Shown: positions 62,361-64,000 of the stretch, piece after piece
Position numbering within the stretch: the stretch's first letter is position 1
Layout of the letters: every line of letters begins with the position of its first letter
Assembly (NCBI RefSeq): GCF_903969135.1
Contig: NZ_LR824569.1
Location: forward strand, 2,997,001 to 3,061,000
DNA length: 64,000 bases
Reading direction: 5' to 3'
From: Chryseobacterium sp. JV274
GTDB taxonomy: Bacteria > Bacteroidota > Bacteroidia > Flavobacteriales > Weeksellaceae
Translations under genes and position numbers: made by a program
The notes under the pieces: model-generated
Databases searched by the model: none
What the model was told of the DNA's origin: nothing
Seen by the model: the letters and a program-made list of their open reading frames with translations, nothing else

Positions 62361-62888
62361 ATGAAAAAAATTATTATTTCAATGATGCTGATCATCTCGG
62401 GGTCAGCGTTTTCCCAGGTTTCAGTAGGAACTCCGGTGCAGGAAAACAGCAAATGGACTTTTGGAGGGGGAATCGGATTAGGATTCGGGAGTAATAGTGC
62501 TTTTAATCTGTCTGCTTCACCAAGAGTAGGTTACAGGCTTACGGATGATCTTGAGGCAGGTGTTGTGGGAAGTGTATCCTGGCAGACTTCCAATTCTTAT
62601 AAATCTACCATGTTTGGGGTAGGGCCATTTGTCAATTACTATTTTGCCAGATCATTTTATGTGGGAGCAAACTATCAGCATTATTTTGTTGACTATAAAG
62701 ATAAATACTATGATTATAAATACAATACAGAAGAAAATGCATTGTATCTTGGAGGAGGATATATGCAAAGAATCGGGAATAATTCTTTTATGCAGATTGG
62801 ATTGATGTATAATGTACTCTGGAAGCAGAATTCCAGTGTGTTTTCAAGCGGTCTGATCCCGAATATCGGTTTTGTAGTAGGGCTTTAA
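62361..62888 (+). CDS. outer-membrane beta-barrel protein
   Basis: A 175-residue protein with signal MKKIIISMMLIISGSAFSQ. The mature chain has alternating aromatic/hydrophobic beta strands (GGGIGLGFGS, RVGYRLTDDLEAGVVGSVSWQ, FYVGANYQHYFVDYK, LYLGGGYMQRIG) and ends FVVGL. This suits an eight-strand outer-membrane barrel of the OmpA/OmpW-like type. The start is the ATG of MKKIII; a 23-codon upstream extension has no signal-like sequence. Confidence 0.85.
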   Translation: MKKIIISMMLIISGSAFSQVSVGTPVQENSKWTFGGGIGLGFGSNSAFNLSASPRVGYRLTDDLEAGVVGSVSWQTSNSYKSTMFGVGPFVNYYFARSFYVGANYQHYFVDYKDKYYDYKYNTEENALYLGGGYMQRIGNNSFMQIGLMYNVLWKQNSSVFSSGLIPNIGFVVGL

Positions 62889-62900
62889 TGCCTGGTTTAT

Positions 62901-62926
62901 CAATAGGAACGGGCTTTAGCCCGTTT
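62901..62926 (+). repeat. dispersed GGGCTTTAGCCC-type palindrome, copy 2
   Basis: The 26-mer with palindrome AACGGGC-TTTA-GCCCGTT matches the copy near 3.7 kb at 25 of 26 bases. Nearby, at 62945, a second related palindrome TTCGGC-TTCA-GCCAAA is visible. Confidence 0.65.
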
Positions 62927-63046
62927 AATCAAAGAACAAAATTCATTCGGCTTCAGCCAAACCTCATAATGTTAAGCCACAAAGATATTTGGAGTTCAAT
63001 ACAATACTCAATATAATTGGTTTTAACGTAAAACTTATAAAACGAA

Positions 63047-63076
63047 AAGCCCCGGAAAATTTCCCGGGGCTTTTCT
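63047..63076 (-). terminator. terminator after the Clp ATPase gene
   Basis: The stem AAAAGCCCCGG/CCGGGGCTTTT with a short A/T-rich loop lies about 26 bp past the stop, with A-rich flanks that become T on the minus strand. Confidence 0.85.
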
Positions 63077-63101
63077 ATTTGAAATTAAATTATTTATTCA
63101 A

Positions 63102-64000
63102 TTATGATTGAGAAGACTTCTCAGCAGCTGATTTTTTCGCTTTCTGCGTTTTTCCAATCAGTCCGTCTTTAGCATCATTAAGGTCAAGAACTACGGTTTC
63201 TCCTTCATTCAATTGCTTGTTTACCAACATTTCTGCCAATAAGTCTTCAATATATTTCTGGATTGCTCGTTTCAATGGTCTTGCACCGAAATCTTTATCC
63301 CATCCTTTTTCAGAAATGAAGTTTTTAGCATCTTCAGTTAAGTCAACTTTATATCCTAATTTTTCAAGTCTGCCATACAATTTGTTCAATTCAATATCAA
63401 TAATCTTCTTGATATCATCCTGAACAAGAGAGTTGAAGATCACAATGTCATCAATTCTGTTTAAGAATTCAGGAGCAAATGCTTTCTTAAGAGCACTTTC
63501 AATGGTACTTCTCGCTCTTGTATCTGAGCTTGTCTTTTTAGCTGAAGTTCCGAATCCTACACCATCTCCAAAGTCTTTAAGATCTCTGGTTCCGATATTG
63601 GAAGTAAGAATGATAATCGTATTTCTGAAGTCGATTTTTCTCCCTAAGCTGTCTGTAACGTGACCTTCATCAAGGATCTGTAACAGAATATTGAATACAT
63701 CCGGGTGAGCTTTTTCAATCTCATCCAAAAGAACCACAGCATAAGGTTTTCTTCTTACCGCTTCAGTCAGCTGACCACCTTCTTCATATCCTACGTATCC
63801 CGGAGGCGCACCCACCAATCTTGAAACTGCGAATTTCTCCATGTATTCACTCATGTCAATTCTGATCAAAGATTCGTCGGATTCAAACAGTTCTCTCGCC
63901 ATTACTTTAGCCAGCTCGGTTTTACCAACCCCGGTTGTTCCAAGGAAAATAAATGTACCGATAGGACGATTTGGATCTTTAAGACCGGCTCTGTTTCTTT
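63102..64000 (-). CDS. clpC: Clp ATPase subunit (ClpC-like), 5' part beyond window edge
   Basis: About 299 C-terminal residues are present and the gene continues past the right edge. It begins inside the second AAA+ domain: IGTFIFLGTTGVGKTELAK (Walker A), VVLLDEIEKAHPDVFNILLQ (Walker B), LTSNIGT (sensor 1) and GARPLKRAIQ (sensor 2). RPIG and LNRIDDIVIF are further family segments. These are HSP100 unfoldases of the ClpC/ClpB group. ClpC is favoured because a partner protease is usual in this phylum, but ClpB or another ClpA-type unfoldase cannot be excluded, since the N-terminal and middle domains are outside the window. Confidence 0.85.
   Translation of the reverse strand, partial: RNRAGLKDPNRPIGTFIFLGTTGVGKTELAKVMARELFESDESLIRIDMSEYMEKFAVSRLVGAPPGYVGYEEGGQLTEAVRRKPYAVVLLDEIEKAHPDVFNILLQILDEGHVTDSLGRKIDFRNTIIILTSNIGTRDLKDFGDGVGFGTSAKKTSSDTRARSTIESALKKAFAPEFLNRIDDIVIFNSLVQDDIKKIIDIELNKLYGRLEKLGYKVDLTEDAKNFISEKGWDKDFGARPLKRAIQKYIEDLLAEMLVNKQLNEGETVVLDLNDAKDGLIGKTQKAKKSAAEKSSQS

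Overview
The window looks like a chromosomal segment of a flavobacterium of the Weeksellaceae (Chryseobacterium-like). This is inferred from low G+C, TAnnTTTG-type -7 promoter boxes, a MurF-alanine racemase fusion, a SprE/PorW-type lipoprotein of the type IX secretion/gliding machinery, a TonB-dependent receptor with a carboxypeptidase-regulatory-like N-terminus, a C-terminal processing protease, and many Bacteroidetes-type families (2TM domain, DUF2520, Lgt-like paralogue). No rRNA, tRNA, CRISPR array, prophage or intact insertion sequence was seen. Both ends cut genes: a PurA-like gene on the left and a Clp ATPase on the right.

Region by region. 1-4.6 kb: a minus-strand cluster led by an NrtR-type Nudix regulator, then a NADAR N-glycosidase, a 2OG-Fe(II) oxygenase, a small coiled-coil protein, a VWA protein and a divergent adenylosuccinate-synthetase paralogue. 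A shared operator-like motif occurs three times, which suggests one regulon tied to NAD/ADP-ribose metabolism. 4.6-21.6 kb: mostly housekeeping (lepA, an ECF sigma/anti-sigma/Spy-like operon, DUF2520-kdsC-maf, sprE, tsaB, an SDR, yraN, an LD-carboxypeptidase, a LysE exporter, rnr, rpiB). 21.6-28 kb: DnaA-box-like sequences, pgk, a 1.65 kb AT-rich gap, a methyltransferase, and mnmG flanked by two perfect 16-bp parS palindromes; this may be an origin-proximal segment. 28-44 kb: ybeY, a patatin/beta-barrel protein, murF-alr, tdk, a repetitive acidic protein, rsmI, a WG-repeat protein, fabG, a DUF6056 membrane protein, guaC, an operon pairing a degenerate Lgt-like protein with a tetraether-lipid-synthase-like radical SAM enzyme, and surE.

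44-64 kb: envelope and regulatory genes (prc, sodC, a phosphopantetheinyl transferase, an AraC regulator), then a LytS/LytTR two-component island at 49.7-56.8 kb. Its kinase carries a C-terminal 2TM domain, and two stand-alone 2TM proteins plus a related small protein lie between kinase and response regulator. Three promoters in the island share one architecture: two ATTCGGTAA-like half-sites 21 bp apart, then about 31 bp to a TAnnTTTG box. They precede the TonB receptor, the kinase and a 2TM gene, as expected for a LytTR-controlled autoregulated regulon. The rest contains two paralogous micro membrane proteins with near-identical ECF-type promoters and similar terminators, a Gly/Cys-tailed membrane protein, mnmA and a ClpC-type ATPase.

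The best candidates for under-described biology are the NrtR/NADAR/VWA/PurA-like cluster with its operators, the 2TM-LytTR circuit with its phased direct repeats, and the Lgt-like/radical-SAM lipid operon. All functions are inferred by reading motifs; no database search was run.
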